Source: an uncultured Lachnospiraceae bacterium
Lineage (GTDB): Bacteria; Bacillota; Clostridia; Lachnospirales; Lachnospiraceae
DNA: 6,185 nt
Direction: 5' to 3'
NCBI GenBank assembly: GCA_937910785.1
Contig: CALDLG010000108.1
Coordinates: 1 to 6,185 of the forward strand
Shown here: piece after piece, positions 5,911 through 6,185 of the stretch
How positions within the stretch are numbered: the first letter of the stretch is position 1
Layout of the letters: every line of letters begins with the position of its first letter
The notes under the pieces: generated by a model
What the model was told of the DNA's origin: nothing
Database searches by the model: none
The model's input: only the letters and a program-made list of their open reading frames with translations
Program-made: the position numbers and the translations under genes

Positions 5911-6185
5911 TTATGATACGGCGCGCTTTCGTCCGCGGTGGATAAACAGCGCAAGGCCGGTGAAAAAGACGCCTGCCGAAAGAAACCATTTCGGATGAAG
6001 TCCGTTATCGCCCGTGTCGGGAGATGCATCTCTGATGCCGGAAGCGCTTGTAAAGACAGCCTGCCCATTGCTTACGACCGCCGTATTGCCGGATATATAA
6101 TTATAGATCCCATAGGATGAAAAATGATTCGTTCTGAAAACAAGACAGCTTACGCCATTTTCCGAAGTAATCCGGCTCTCCGCCT
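5911..6185 (-). CDS. C-terminal part of a sortase-anchored cell-surface protein (5' end outside the window)
   Basis: A reading frame enters from the right edge and stops at TAA (5911-5913), giving 90 complete codons. It ends in a classic wall-sorting signal: the motif SPDTG (residues 54-58 of the fragment; 6010-6024), a hydrophobic span of roughly 18 residues (about 65-82, WFLSAGVFFTGLALFI) and a basic tail HRGRKRAVS. Just before it, a stretch with TNHFSSYGIYNYI resembles the end of repeat or stalk domains common in clostridial surface proteins. SPxTG replaces the canonical LPxTG; (S/P)PxTG signals are known for class B-type sortases such as Clostridioides difficile SrtB. The protein should be exported by Sec and linked to peptidoglycan. 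Its adhesive or enzymatic domain lies outside the window, so its role is unknown. The hairpin at 5859-5895 probably ends the transcript. Confidence 0.82.
   Translation of the reverse strand, partial: AESRITSENGVSCLVFRTNHFSSYGIYNYISGNTAVVSNGQAVFTSASGIRDASPDTGDNGLHPKWFLSAGVFFTGLALFIHRGRKRAVS

Noticed and set aside
5859..6068. N-terminal extension of the subtilase frame to 6068 (70 extra residues)
   Set aside because: Most of it overlaps, in another frame, the SPDTG-tailed coding sequence. The rest crosses the terminator-like hairpin. It shows no signal peptide or pro-domain features, and the core begins naturally at the ATG at 5858.

Overview
The window looks like ordinary chromosome from a low- to mid-GC Gram-positive Clostridia, most likely a Lachnospiraceae-type gut anaerobe. 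This rests on AGGAGG-type ribosome sites, TTGACA/TATAAT promoters, a clostridial-type Rex, a eukaryote-like NADP isocitrate dehydrogenase, a small S8 peptidase and an SPxTG wall-anchor signal. It is inference from family resemblance; no database was searched. I see no phage, transposon, CRISPR, tRNA or rRNA.

Layout from left to right. Positions 1-701 (minus strand) hold the redox repressor gene rex. Only 16 nt downstream is the 5' end of a second, unrecognised gene that runs off the left edge. Positions 702-859 are a divergent promoter region with two back-to-back sigma-A-type promoters, one for rex and one for a plus-strand ABC-F ATPase gene (860-2770). A hairpin flanked by A and T runs (2802-2834) closes this gene and also, from the other strand, the convergent icd gene. 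Positions 2846-4775 (minus strand) are a two-gene unit: a GntR-family regulator with an FCD domain, overlapped by 14 nt by icd. Its promoter (4839-4867) has its -10 hexamer inside a strong palindrome (4833-4856), which is a good candidate operator for the GntR protein itself. Positions 4968-5858 (minus) encode a compact, probably cytoplasmic subtilase. Just before its start codon is a terminator-like hairpin. Before that (5911 to the right edge) is the C-terminal 90 residues of a sortase-anchored surface protein.

How the parts relate. Rex (NADH/NAD+ sensing) and IDH (NADPH and 2-oxoglutarate supply) both touch redox and central carbon metabolism, but they are separate transcription units and I see no Rex box near either. 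The GntR-icd pair is the clearest regulatory unit: an FCD-type sensor, whose family often binds small organic acids, sits in one transcript with an enzyme of citrate/2-oxoglutarate metabolism. The most unusual local structure is the subtilase start. Its only Shine-Dalgarno-like sequence lies in the 3' arm and tail of the hairpin behind the surface-protein gene.

I do not see a clearly undescribed biological system here. The points worth a second look are the GntR palindrome, the hairpin-embedded subtilase start, the SPDTG-tailed partial gene and the unknown gene after rex.
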